From: Thermoleophilaceae bacterium
Lineage (GTDB): Bacteria > Actinomycetota > Thermoleophilia > Solirubrobacterales > Thermoleophilaceae
Assembly: GCA_014534235.1 (NCBI GenBank)
Contig: JACVRW010000011.1
Coordinates: 1 to 43,715 of the forward strand
DNA length: 43,715 nucleotides
Direction: 5' to 3'
The position numbers and the translations under genes are program-made. Within the stretch, counting starts at the first letter, position 1. The number at the start of each line of letters is the position of its first letter. Positions 7,922 to 15,284 of the stretch are shown here, in pieces. The notes under the pieces were generated by a model. That model saw only the letters and a program-made list of their open reading frames with translations, ran no database searches and was not told the origin of the DNA.

Positions 7922-8597
7922 CCGCCAGCTCGGCGACGCGGAGGCACTGGCCAGACTGCACGCCCTCCACGACCGCCCGGTCAACTTCGACCTCGAGCGG
8001 CGCGCGTCGTTCACGCGGGATGCCGGCTGGAAGGTGGACGACTACTGCCAACCGCTCCCCTCCGAGCCTGCGGGCGACCCGGTGCCCGGCGGCAGCTGGG
8101 AGCGCGCGCGGGATGTGATGCGGCGCTATGAGTTCGCCGACCCCGCCCTGGTCCGCGCGCTCTACACGCCGGAATCCCCGCTGGAGGGGCGCGACATGCT
8201 GCTCGAGGCGCGGTTCCACGGGCTGCGCTTCCACCTCGGCGTACGGGTCGGAGGTGTCGTAGACGCCACCTGCCGTCAATGCGGCCGCGAGGTCCGCGTG
8301 TGGGGCTGGAACTACCGAACCCTCCAAGGTCATCTCGAGATGGGCCAGATGGACTACGAGGTCTGGAAGTGGCTCGACAACGGGGACGTCGAGTTCCGCA
8401 TCCATGTCGTCTCCCGTGCGGCCCGGATACCGAACCCGCTCATCCGCCTCGGCTTCCGCCTCTTCGGCCGCCGGCAGCAGGTCCGCTTCGCGAGACGTGC
8501 CTGCGAGCGCATGGCGAAGCTCGTCGCCGGCGAGAGCGTGGAGAGTGCGGGTGAGCAGATGCCCGTCCGGAGCTACGCGGTGCGGGGGCGAGCTTGA
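7914..8597 (+). CDS. DUF1990 family protein, second of the pair
   Basis: 227 residues from ATG 7914, inside the end of the preceding gene. The whole length follows DUF1990: LHDRPVNFDLERRASFTRDA and KVDDYCQPLPSEPAGDPVPG at the start, a central RRYEFADPALVRALY then LEGRDMLLEARFHGLRF, and WGWNYRTLQGHLEMGQMDYE near the end. There is a short Cys-x2-Cys (TCRQCGREV), which could be a metal or disulfide site and is not general in the family as far as I know. The function is unknown. It is followed within 32 bases by a photolyase remnant, and DUF1990, photolyase and TIGR01777 genes are often found together in light- or stress-response clusters (recollection, not verified). Confidence 0.82.
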   Translation: MPDRQLGDAEALARLHALHDRPVNFDLERRASFTRDAGWKVDDYCQPLPSEPAGDPVPGGSWERARDVMRRYEFADPALVRALYTPESPLEGRDMLLEARFHGLRFHLGVRVGGVVDATCRQCGREVRVWGWNYRTLQGHLEMGQMDYEVWKWLDNGDVEFRIHVVSRAARIPNPLIRLGFRLFGRRQQVRFARRACERMAKLVAGESVESAGEQMPVRSYAVRGRA

Positions 8598-8628
8598 CGC
8601 CTTCCGGCCTCCTCGCGGCCACGGGCCG

Positions 8629-8934
8629 ATGACCGCCCTGGTCTGGCTGACGCGCGACCTCCGCCTGCACGACCACCCGGCGCTCAGCGCTTCCGGCGCG
8701 TCTACAACCCGGCGCGCCATCGCGAGCGCTTCGACCCGAACGGCGCCTACGGCCGCGCTACGTGTCAGAGCTGCGCGACGTGCCGGATGAGCACCTCACG
8801 GAGCCATGGACGATGTCCGAGGACGTCGAGCGCAGTCGGGCTGCGTGATCGGGGCGGACTACCCGGAGCCGATCGTCGACCATGGACAGGCTCGGCACGA
8901 TGCGATGAACCGCCACGGCGCCGCGGCGGGCTGA
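8629..8934 (+). pseudogene. DNA photolyase remnant: both ends kept, middle deleted
   Basis: The start ATG at 8629 opens with TALVWLTRDLRLHDHPAL, the first strand of the photolyase antenna-binding domain. Straight after it comes the extreme C-terminus of a class I photolyase: RVYNPARHRERFDPNGAYGR, then in a second frame RYVSELRDVPDEHLTEPWTM, and in a third SGCVIGADYPEPIVDHGQAR to a stop at 8932-8934. Roughly 380-400 residues, including the whole FAD-binding core, are absent. There are two further frameshifts (near 8755 and 8835). The gene cannot make a working enzyme. An internal deletion of this size cannot be a base-calling error. Confidence 0.85.
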
Positions 8935-8969
8935 CGCCCCTAACGGCTTCAACGACGAGAGGAGAGAAC

Positions 8970-9872
8970 GTGCGTGTGACGGTCACCGGAGCCAGCGGGC
9001 TCATCGGGTCACGAGTCGTCGCGGCGCTCATGGCCCGAGGGGACGAGGTCACGGCTCTCACGCGCCGACCCGATCGGGCCCGAGAGCGGCAGAGCATCGA
9101 GGCCGTCGCCTGGCAGGCCGAGAGCGAGCCCGCGCCCGTCGCGGCCCTAGCGGGCCGCGACGGGGTCGTGCACCTGGCCGGTGAGCCGATCGGTCAGCGC
9201 TGGACGGCGGACGCCAAGGAGCGGATCCGGAGCAGCCGCGAGCTCGGAACGTCCAATCTGGTGGCGGGGCTGGCGGACGCGGAGCCGCGGCCGGGCGTGC
9301 TGGTGAGCGCCTCGGGGGTCGGTTACTACGGCGCGCGCGGCGACGAGCGGCTGGACGAGTCCGCCCCTCCCGGCGACGACTTCCTCGCACAGGTGTGCCA
9401 GGTCTGGGAGCGGGCGGCCGGGGAGGCGGAGGAGCTCCGCGTCCGCGTCGCGATCCTGCGCACCGGAGTCGTCCTCGACCGGTCGGGCGGAGCGCTGGCG
9501 AAGATGCTTCCGCCGTTTCGGCTGGGCGTGGGCGGGCCCGTGGCCGGCGGCAAGCAGTACGTCTCGTGGATCCACCCCGACGATCTCGTCGCGCTGTACC
9601 TGGCCGCCCTCGACGGCAGCGAGTGGTCCGGCCCGGTAAACGCCACCGCGCCCGAGCCGGCGACGAACCGCGAGCTGTCGCGCGCCCTTGGCCGAGCGCT
9701 CCGCCGTCCCACGGTCCTGCCGGTCCCAGGCCTGGCGCTCAAGTCACTCTACGGCGAGATGGCGTGGGTCGTGACAACGGGCCAGCGCGCCATCCCCGCC
9801 CGGGCGCGCGCGCTCGGCTTCGCCTTCCGCCACAGCGATTTGGACGAAGCGCTTCGAGCGGCGCTCGCCTAG
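8970..9872 (+). CDS. TIGR01777 family epimerase (extended SDR, YfcH/SulA-like)
   Basis: 300 residues from GTG 8970, which has AGGAGAG five bases upstream. The N-terminal Rossmann motif is VTVTGASGLIGSRVVAAL. Family signatures follow: HLAGEPIGQRWTADAKERIR, SASGVGYYGARGDERLDE with the active-site Tyr region, and RTGVVLDRSGGALAKMLPPF. Near the end come SWIHPDDLVALYLAAL and PVNATAPEPATNRELSRAL. The C-terminal DUF1731-like tail (LPVPGLALKSLYGEMA to ALGFAFRHSDLDEALR) is complete. NAD(P) binding is expected, while the substrate is unknown. Together with the photolyase remnant and the DUF1990 genes it forms a strand-coherent block. Confidence 0.9.
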   Translation: MRVTVTGASGLIGSRVVAALMARGDEVTALTRRPDRARERQSIEAVAWQAESEPAPVAALAGRDGVVHLAGEPIGQRWTADAKERIRSSRELGTSNLVAGLADAEPRPGVLVSASGVGYYGARGDERLDESAPPGDDFLAQVCQVWERAAGEAEELRVRVAILRTGVVLDRSGGALAKMLPPFRLGVGGPVAGGKQYVSWIHPDDLVALYLAALDGSEWSGPVNATAPEPATNRELSRALGRALRRPTVLPVPGLALKSLYGEMAWVVTTGQRAIPARARALGFAFRHSDLDEALRAALA

Positions 9873-9899
9873 GCCGCCGTACGTGCGCGGTCGCGCGCG

Positions 9900-10300
9900 C
9901 CCGCTCGGGGGCCGGCGCCAGCGCGGCCGCAAAGGCGGCGACGTGAGCAGGATGTGCAGCACGTTGTCGGCCGAGTTCACCGGAAGCAGCCCCAGCACGT
10001 CCTCGCCGTCGATCAACCCGATGAGCGTCACGGCACCGTAGATCGCCCCGAACGAAAGCGCCGCGACGCGAGCGGTCGCATGGCGACTCATCAGCGCCAG
10101 CAGGAAGAGGCCGGACAGGAGATGCATGGTGTTGTGCCAGCCGTTCACCTCGAAGATGATGAGGTTCTCACCGTCGAGCGCTCCGGGGTCCCCTCCGATC
10201 GTCGTGTCGAACTTTGGCTCGACGATGAAGCCGAGCAGCCCCACGATCACGAGCGTGGGCCGATGACGAGGCAGAACAGCTGTGCGGGCGACCGGCCCGC
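9900..10300 (-). pseudogene. DUF4383 membrane protein broken by two frameshifts
   Basis: The core reads VIVGLLGFIVEPKFDTTIGG, then ENLIIFEVNGWHNTMHLLSG, LFLLALMSRHATARVAALS and a third hydrophobic segment ending in the family signature PVNSADNVLHILLT. This is a four-helix DUF4383 protein. The N-terminal start of the first helix, RSPAQLFCLVIG, lies in another frame just upstream (about 10268-10295). The fourth helix continues in yet another frame as VAAFAAALAPAP (about 9915-9950). Both breaks need single-base indels. The 3' boundary is uncertain because no stop in the restored frame is obvious before the convergent epimerase gene. Confidence 0.65.
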
Positions 10301-10314
10301 GTGCCTCTCAGCGG

Positions 10315-10506
10315 CTAGGGACCGGCGCCGCTCTGGGCTTTCCTCGGCCGGCGGGGACGGCTCATCTGAGGAGGGAACCTGCCGGCCCTCCTCAGCCTCT
10401 TCGCGACTGAGCGCCTCCCGGCTGGAAGCCGCCGCGCCTGCGTCTCGGCCTCGGCCGGCCTGTGTCCCTGCTCTCGGAGTATCCGCTGACGTTCCTTGCT
10501 GCTCAT
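10315..10506 (-). CDS. Small basic ORF upstream of the broken DUF4383 gene, doubtful
   Basis: 63 codons starting SSKERQRILREQGHRPAEAE and continuing with Arg/Pro-rich sequence. The first 22 residues look like a plausible helical, charged N-terminus, while the rest resembles out-of-frame coding sequence. In the neighbouring frame the same DNA gives an acidic Ser/Glu-rich stretch leading to the DUF4383 start. It may thus be the original N-terminal extension of that protein, broken by one more frameshift. No ribosome site is seen. I would not rely on it as a gene. Confidence 0.2.
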   Translation of the reverse strand: MSSKERQRILREQGHRPAEAETQARRLPAGRRSVAKRLRRAGRFPPQMSRPRRPRKAQSGAGP

Positions 10507-10689
10507 GCGCGAGATCTACCCCGCGCCGAAAACGGCTGGACGAACTCGACGAGCTCGGCATGCGCGACACCGAGTCGAGCGCGCCGCTACGTGCTGCGCC
10601 GTGGCTCGCCGAGCTGTAAGCCGGCCGGCGACCGCCGGTCGGCGTACTACTGTCTTTCTGAAGGCCTTACCTCAGACGGAAGGAGTGGC

Positions 10690-10857
10690 ATGGCTGCAGG
10701 GCGTCGCTATGGACCGGGCGGTGGGCTCACGCTCGGCGGGATCATCGTGATCGTCGGGATCGTCCTGATGTTCGTTTGGAGTTTCTGGATCGGGCTGATC
10801 ATCGCACTCGTCGGGCTCATCGCGTTCGGCGGTTTCGCTCGCGGCAGGTGGTATTAG
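10690..10857 (+). CDS. Small two-helix membrane protein
   Basis: 55 residues from ATG 10690, with AAGGAG five bases upstream. After a short basic, Gly-rich head (AAGRRYGPGGGL) there are two long hydrophobic stretches, TLGGIIVIVGIVLMFVWSFW and GLIIALVGLIAFGGF, and a basic tail (ARGRWY). Such proteins are common and poorly characterised in actinobacteria. The strong ribosome site and clean hydrophobic pattern make expression likely. An imperfect GC-rich hairpin (about 10620-10645) precedes it. No function can be assigned. Confidence 0.6.
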   Translation: MAAGRRYGPGGGLTLGGIIVIVGIVLMFVWSFWIGLIIALVGLIAFGGFARGRWY

Positions 10858-11154
10858 CCGGGGGGCGCGGCCTCGGCGGCAAGGCCCCGCGCCGAACGCG
10901 CCGACGTGCTCCCGCGCTGAGCCTCGGTCATCGCAACGCGGAGAGCAGGCGCGCGGTGATCGCGCCCGCGAGGCGAAGCTGCGACTCGGCGCGCGGCGCA
11001 GCGAGCCCCAACCAGTCGCCTGCGGGCGGCCTCGGCGTTCTCCGGCGCGAGGGGGCGGCGATCGCGGCGGCGGCCTCCGCGGCCTCGCGGACGACCGTCG
11101 GCTCGACGCTCAGCAGCACCTCGAACTTCCGCTTAGGCTGCGGTCAGGGACCCG
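10858..11154. other. Gap with no confident gene
   Basis: A 63-codon reverse-strand frame with a GTG start at 11119 (LLSVEPTVVREAAEAAAAIA at its beginning) is the only candidate. It has high-GC third positions and a helical, Ala-rich N-terminal half, but no ribosome site and no recognisable family. It could be the tail of a decayed gene. No promoter, terminator or RNA gene was recognised here. Confidence 0.25.
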
Positions 11155-12381
11155 TTAGGCCTCCACCCCTGCAGACACGGGATGGCGACCGCCACTCGAC
11201 GCCGCTGGTTCGGTGGCCGCGTCCGAAGCGCCGAGCACGGAGGCGTAGACCGCCCGCGTGCGCTCGACGGTGCGCTCCCAGCTGAGCTCGCGCGCTCTGC
11301 GGAACCCCCGACGCCTCACCTCCTCCCGGTAGCGCGGCGCGTCGAGCAGCCGGCGGATGGCCGCTGCCAGGGCGGCCGCGTCGGTCGCGGGTCGGTAGCG
11401 CGCCGCCGCGAAGCCGCCCACCTCGGCCTGGGCCGTCTCGGCCGGGAGGATCACGGGGCACCCACATGCCATCGCCTCGAGAACGGGGAGGCCGAAGCCC
11501 TCGGCGAGCGAGGGGATGACGAGACACTCCGCTCCGGAGTACCACGAGAGCAGCTCGTCGTGGGGCACGCGGCCCGGAAGCACCAGCCGCTCGGCGACCC
11601 CGGCGGCACGAACCTCCTCCAGGAACCGCTGACGGTAGGGAGCCTCCGGCCCGCCCGGGCTGCCCACCTTGACGAGACGCAGGTCGGCGTGCCGGCGATC
11701 GCGCGTGACCACGGCGAGCGCGCGGACGAGAGTCCGAAGATTCTTGCGCGGCTGCTCCGAGCCTACGAACAGCAGGTACCGGCCCGCGCCCGGCGGCGGC
11801 ACCGCCGGCCGAAAGCGACTCGTGTCGACCCCTTCCGGCACGGCGTGCAGCCGCTCATCGGGAATGGCGACTTGCGACCGCAGCTCGTCGGCGGTCCACT
11901 CCGACACGGCGAGCACGGCCGCCGCGCGGCGGATGCCCCGGGCGTCGGCCCGCATCAGCAGGCCATCGCGCAGGTTCGGCCGGTGCACGAGCGGCTCGCG
12001 GTCGTGGCGCTGTTGCCAGTCGGAGAGCCGGATGAGGTCGTGCACGGTCACGATGTACGGCGTGCCGGCACGTGGCCCATAGCGGGCCAGGTGTTGGCTC
12101 GTGAAGTGCAGGAGCGGGGCGCGGAGGCGCCGCAGCCGGCGGAGCAGGTCGCGATCCATACGCGCTCTCTGGAGGGACTCCCTGCTCAGCAGGGCGTGTC
12201 CGAACGAGCCGGTCGAGCCCGGGGCGGGCACCACCGGCGCGCGCAGCCGCGCGGCGAGCTCGCGCGCGTAGCCGTCAAGCGAGTTGCCGCCGTCGCCGGC
12301 GACGAGGACGACACGATCGTCGGCGAGCGCTGCGTCCACCGGACGGGTCAGGCGCGGAGGGGGACGGCCGCCCTCTGCCAC
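11155..12381 (-). CDS. Glycosyltransferase family 4 (GT-B fold)
   Basis: Up to 408 residues. The start at 12381 is a GTG, and the true start could be a little later because the first 25 residues look unconserved. The N-terminal Rossmann half includes VVLVAGDGGNSLDGYAREL and YIVTVHDLIRLSDW. The C-terminal GT4 half shows LLFVGSEQPRKNLRTLVRAL, then PGRVPHDELLSWYSGAECLV and the nucleotide-sugar motif PSLAEGFGLPVLEAMACGCP with the E-x7-E pair. It resembles mannosyl or glucosyl transferases that extend cell-surface glycans on the cytoplasmic side. The gene stands alone, convergent with the small-ORF region and divergent from the SDR gene. Confidence 0.9.
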   Translation of the reverse strand: MAEGGRPPPRLTRPVDAALADDRVVLVAGDGGNSLDGYARELAARLRAPVVPAPGSTGSFGHALLSRESLQRARMDRDLLRRLRRLRAPLLHFTSQHLARYGPRAGTPYIVTVHDLIRLSDWQQRHDREPLVHRPNLRDGLLMRADARGIRRAAAVLAVSEWTADELRSQVAIPDERLHAVPEGVDTSRFRPAVPPPGAGRYLLFVGSEQPRKNLRTLVRALAVVTRDRRHADLRLVKVGSPGGPEAPYRQRFLEEVRAAGVAERLVLPGRVPHDELLSWYSGAECLVIPSLAEGFGLPVLEAMACGCPVILPAETAQAEVGGFAAARYRPATDAAALAAAIRRLLDAPRYREEVRRRGFRRARELSWERTVERTRAVYASVLGASDAATEPAASSGGRHPVSAGVEA

Positions 12382-12534
12382 AGGAGCCCTACGCGCCCCG
12401 GTGGCACGTCGTGAGTGGCGGCGACGGTCGGTCGCTTCATGCGTCTGTGGCTACCCAAGAGGACGGTGTCCCATGCGCGGCCCCGGCGAGCCACTCGATG
12501 TTTGCCGCGCCTAGCCACCGGGCAGCCACCGGCC

Positions 12535-13503
12535 ATGCGCGTCAGGGAGTCGGTTGCGGTCATCACGGGTGCCTCCAGCGGGATCGGGCGGGCGACGGCG
12601 CTCGCGCTCGCCACGAGCGGCGCCGCAGTCGTCCTCGTCGCCCGGCGTGAGGGGGCCCTCCGCGATGTCTCGCGCGAGTGCGAGGCCGCCGGGGGACGCA
12701 CGCTTGTGGCCCCTGCGGATGTCACCGACCCCGCGGCCGTCAACGCGGCCGCGGCGCGAGCGGTCGAGCGGTTCGGCCGCATCGACGCTTGGGTCAACAC
12801 CGCGGCCGTGAGCGTGTTCGCCCCGTTCGAGGAGACCCCGCTCGAGGACTTCCGGCAGGTCTTGGATGTGAACGTCATGGGGTACGTCCACGGCGCGCGC
12901 GCCGCGCTCCCGCCGATGCGCGAGCGCGGGAGGGGTGTGATCGTCAACGTGTCGTCGATCGTGGCCGAGGTTCCGCAGCCGTACACGCACGCGTACGTCA
13001 TGTCGAAGGCCGCCGTGCGGATGCTGGCGGCGAGCCTACGCCAGGAGCTGTGGCTTCGCGGCGCGCGAGGGATCAAGGTCTGCACGGTCATGCCGGCCAC
13101 CATCGACACCCCGCTCTTCCAGCACGCCGCGAACTACACGGGTCGCAAGGCCAAGGCGATGCCACCGGTCTATCCCCCCGAGCGCGTCGCAAGGGCCATC
13201 CTCAACGTCATCCGCCTTCCGCGGCGGGAGGTAATCGTCGGTCCGATGGGGCGCAACCTGGTCGTGCAGTGGAAGCTGACGCCGGGCCTGACGGAAAGGC
13301 AGATGGCGATCCAGGTCGACAAGCTCCACCTCTCACGGGCGCAGCCGGCGCCACCGACGGCGGGCAACCTGTTCGAGCCCGCGCCGGGGCCCGGCTCGGT
13401 CGACGGCGGCTGGCACGGCAGGCGCCGCACCGCGTTGCGGCGCGCGGCGTCCGCGGGGCTCGTCGGAGCCGGCCTGGCCGCGGCGGTGCGGCAGCGCCGC
13501 TGA
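12535..13503 (+). CDS. Short-chain dehydrogenase/reductase with a C-terminal extension
   Basis: 322 residues from ATG 12535. NAD(P) binding is shown by VITGASSGIGRATALAL (residues 9-25). The catalytic set is present: Ser140/141 in NVSSIV, then Tyr154 and Lys158 in YVMSKAA. Asn of DVNVMG lies near residue 113. The core ends around residue 250. The remaining 70 residues (RNLVVQWKLTPGLTERQMAI and an Arg/Ala-rich tail) are typical of the larger SDRs related to YqjQ/DltE-like proteins. The substrate is unknown. Its TGA overlaps the ATG of the LigD-type polymerase (TGATG), so the two are co-translated. Confidence 0.9.
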   Translation: MRVRESVAVITGASSGIGRATALALATSGAAVVLVARREGALRDVSRECEAAGGRTLVAPADVTDPAAVNAAAARAVERFGRIDAWVNTAAVSVFAPFEETPLEDFRQVLDVNVMGYVHGARAALPPMRERGRGVIVNVSSIVAEVPQPYTHAYVMSKAAVRMLAASLRQELWLRGARGIKVCTVMPATIDTPLFQHAANYTGRKAKAMPPVYPPERVARAILNVIRLPRREVIVGPMGRNLVVQWKLTPGLTERQMAIQVDKLHLSRAQPAPPTAGNLFEPAPGPGSVDGGWHGRRRTALRRAASAGLVGAGLAAAVRQRR

Positions 13504-14435
13504 TGGCCGCGGACGGCCAGTTCGACGTCGGCGGCCGGCGCCTGCAGATCCGGAACCTGAACCGTGTCGTGTTCCCGAACGCCGGCACCACAAAGGGCGA
13601 GCTGCTCGACTACTACGTCCGGATCGCCGACACGATGCTGCCGCACCTGCGTGACCGGCTGCTCCATATGCACCGCTACCCCGAAGGGGTGGAAGGCCCG
13701 CGGTTCTGGCAAAAGGGGTGCCCCGAGCACCGCCCGGAGTGGCTCCGGACCGCGCCGGTCTGGAGCCGGGAGAAGCGAGCCAACATCGACTATTGCGTTG
13801 TGAACGAGCTTGCGGCGCTTCTCTGGGCGGTGAACATTGGGAGTGTCGAGCTCCACACGTCGCTGCACCTCCGCCACGATCTTCACCGCCCAACGGTGAT
13901 CGCATTCGACCTCGATCCCGGCGAGGGGACGGGCCTGCTCGACTGCTGCGAGGTGGCCCTCCGCCTGCGCGAGCTGTTCGGATCGCTCGAGCTGCGTTCG
14001 TTCGTCAAGACCTCCGGGTCGAAGGGTCTTCAGGTCTACGTGCCGCTGAACGGCGACGTGTCGTACGCGCAGACGAAGCCGGTCTCCCGGGCGGTCGCGG
14101 AGCTGCTCGAGGCGGAGCGGCCCGACGCGGTGGTGTCCGGCATGGCGCGCAAGCTCCGAGCGGGCAAGGTTCTGGTGGACTGGAGCCAGAACACCGAGCA
14201 CAAGTCGATGGTATGCGCGTACTCCGTGCGCGCGAAGCGGCGGCCCACGGTCTCGACGCCGCTCGAATGGCGGGAGGCGGAGGAGGCGCTCGACCGCGGC
14301 GACGGGGGCCTGCTCGTCTTCGAAATGGGCGACGTGCTCGAGCGCGTGGGCGAGCACGGCGACCTGTTCGAGCGCGTCCTCACCGTCCGCCAGCGGCTGA
14401 CCGCTCCGGCGGGCCAGACCTTGACGAGCGCATAG
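13503..14435 (+). CDS. ligD: LigD polymerase (primase-polymerase) domain protein of non-homologous end joining
   Basis: 310 residues. It is a standalone archaeo-eukaryotic primase-type polymerase domain as found in LigD: NLNRVVFPNAGTTKGELLDY at the start, then HMHRYPEGVEGPRFWQK and LHTSLHLRHDLHRPTVIAFD. The metal-binding pair is in FDLDPG (Asp136, Asp138) and the third Asp is in KVLVDWSQN (Asp226). The nucleotide-binding SGSKGLQVYVPL is also present. No ligase or 3'-phosphoesterase domain is attached, and no ku gene is in the window. It would fill gaps at DNA breaks, preferring ribonucleotides in known homologues. The start overlaps the SDR stop. Confidence 0.9.
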   Translation: MAADGQFDVGGRRLQIRNLNRVVFPNAGTTKGELLDYYVRIADTMLPHLRDRLLHMHRYPEGVEGPRFWQKGCPEHRPEWLRTAPVWSREKRANIDYCVVNELAALLWAVNIGSVELHTSLHLRHDLHRPTVIAFDLDPGEGTGLLDCCEVALRLRELFGSLELRSFVKTSGSKGLQVYVPLNGDVSYAQTKPVSRAVAELLEAERPDAVVSGMARKLRAGKVLVDWSQNTEHKSMVCAYSVRAKRRPTVSTPLEWREAEEALDRGDGGLLVFEMGDVLERVGEHGDLFERVLTVRQRLTAPAGQTLTSA

Positions 14436-14446
14436 CCCTTGGGGCT
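14434..14446. terminator. Short hairpin in the convergent LigD/CpsB gap
   Basis: AGCCC-TTG-GGGCT forms a perfect five-base stem exactly between the stop of the polymerase gene (14435) and the stop of the convergent phosphatase gene (14448). Its position suggests a two-way terminator, but it is short and lacks a T-tract. Confidence 0.3.
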
Positions 14447-14447
14447 G

Positions 14448-15209
14448 TCAGGCGGAAGCGGCGCGGTGACTCGCCGCCGAGCGGTCCAGCCGCAGGCCAC
14501 GCTCGAGCAGCCGGCGTGGTCCGTCCTCGACCAGCGATCGGGGCTCGCCGGCGCCCGCGGCCACGGCGGCGTCCTCTCCCATCCGGAGGGTGTAAGGGCG
14601 CTCGGGCGGATGGGCGTCGGTTCCCATGGCGGACGCGAGACCGAGGCGCAGGAGGCGCCGCGCGGCGCGATCGCGCGCGGCCTCCTCGAAGCCGCACAGC
14701 GGGCCCACGTTCATCTGCACCACGGCTCCCTGATCGAGCTCCCGGTGTAGCGCCGCGTCGGCCGCCTCGGCGCCGAAGCCGTCGGCGCGCTCTGGGTGCG
14801 CGAGGACCGTGGCGAAACCGCGCCGCCGGAGCTCAGCCGCGGCGGCGTGGAACTCTTCGCTGAAGCCCGAGAAGGGAACCTCGTAGAGCAGCCAACGCGC
14901 GCCGGCTGGCCCGTGGGCGAGTATCTCGAGCTCGTCGTTGCCGAGCTGCGGTACGGATCCCTGCTTGAGCTCCCCACCGCACTCCACCGCGAGCGGAATC
15001 CGCTCTCGCCTCAGCCGCTCGCGGAGCTCCGCGACCCGCTCGGGAAGCTCACGCACCTCCACCTCCTCGACGTGCGGCGTGGCGACGATCAGCTCGGTGC
15101 CCTCCTCGACCGCCCGCCGCGCGTACTCGAGGCTCTCCTCCATCGTCCGCGGCCCGTCGTCCACACCGGGCAGGAGGTGGCAGTGGAGATCGACGTATCC
15201 GCGGCTCAT
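14448..15209 (-). CDS. CpsB/CapC-type PHP-domain phosphatase (tyrosine phosphatase YwqE-like)
   Basis: 253 residues from ATG 15209. Upstream in-frame codons code for a Pro/Gly-rich stretch and are less likely. The PHP metal motifs are all visible: DLHCHLLPGVDDGP (His9, His11), VATPHVEEVE, ATVLAHPERADGFG and MGTDAHPPERPYTLR. This arrangement, with MEESLEYARRAVEEG after the first motif, is that of manganese-dependent protein-tyrosine phosphatases that control capsule or exopolysaccharide export. A histidinol-phosphatase-like activity is the alternative. No cognate bacterial tyrosine kinase gene is nearby. It is divergent from a histidine kinase. Confidence 0.85.
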   Translation of the reverse strand: MSRGYVDLHCHLLPGVDDGPRTMEESLEYARRAVEEGTELIVATPHVEEVEVRELPERVAELRERLRRERIPLAVECGGELKQGSVPQLGNDELEILAHGPAGARWLLYEVPFSGFSEEFHAAAAELRRRGFATVLAHPERADGFGAEAADAALHRELDQGAVVQMNVGPLCGFEEAARDRAARRLLRLGLASAMGTDAHPPERPYTLRMGEDAAVAAGAGEPRSLVEDGPRRLLERGLRLDRSAASHRAASA

Positions 15210-15284
15210 GCTGGGCGAGTGCCCCGACGGGTGAGGAGCGAAACGAGCGTCGCCGCCTGAGCCGTACGGTCGATCACCGAGAGT

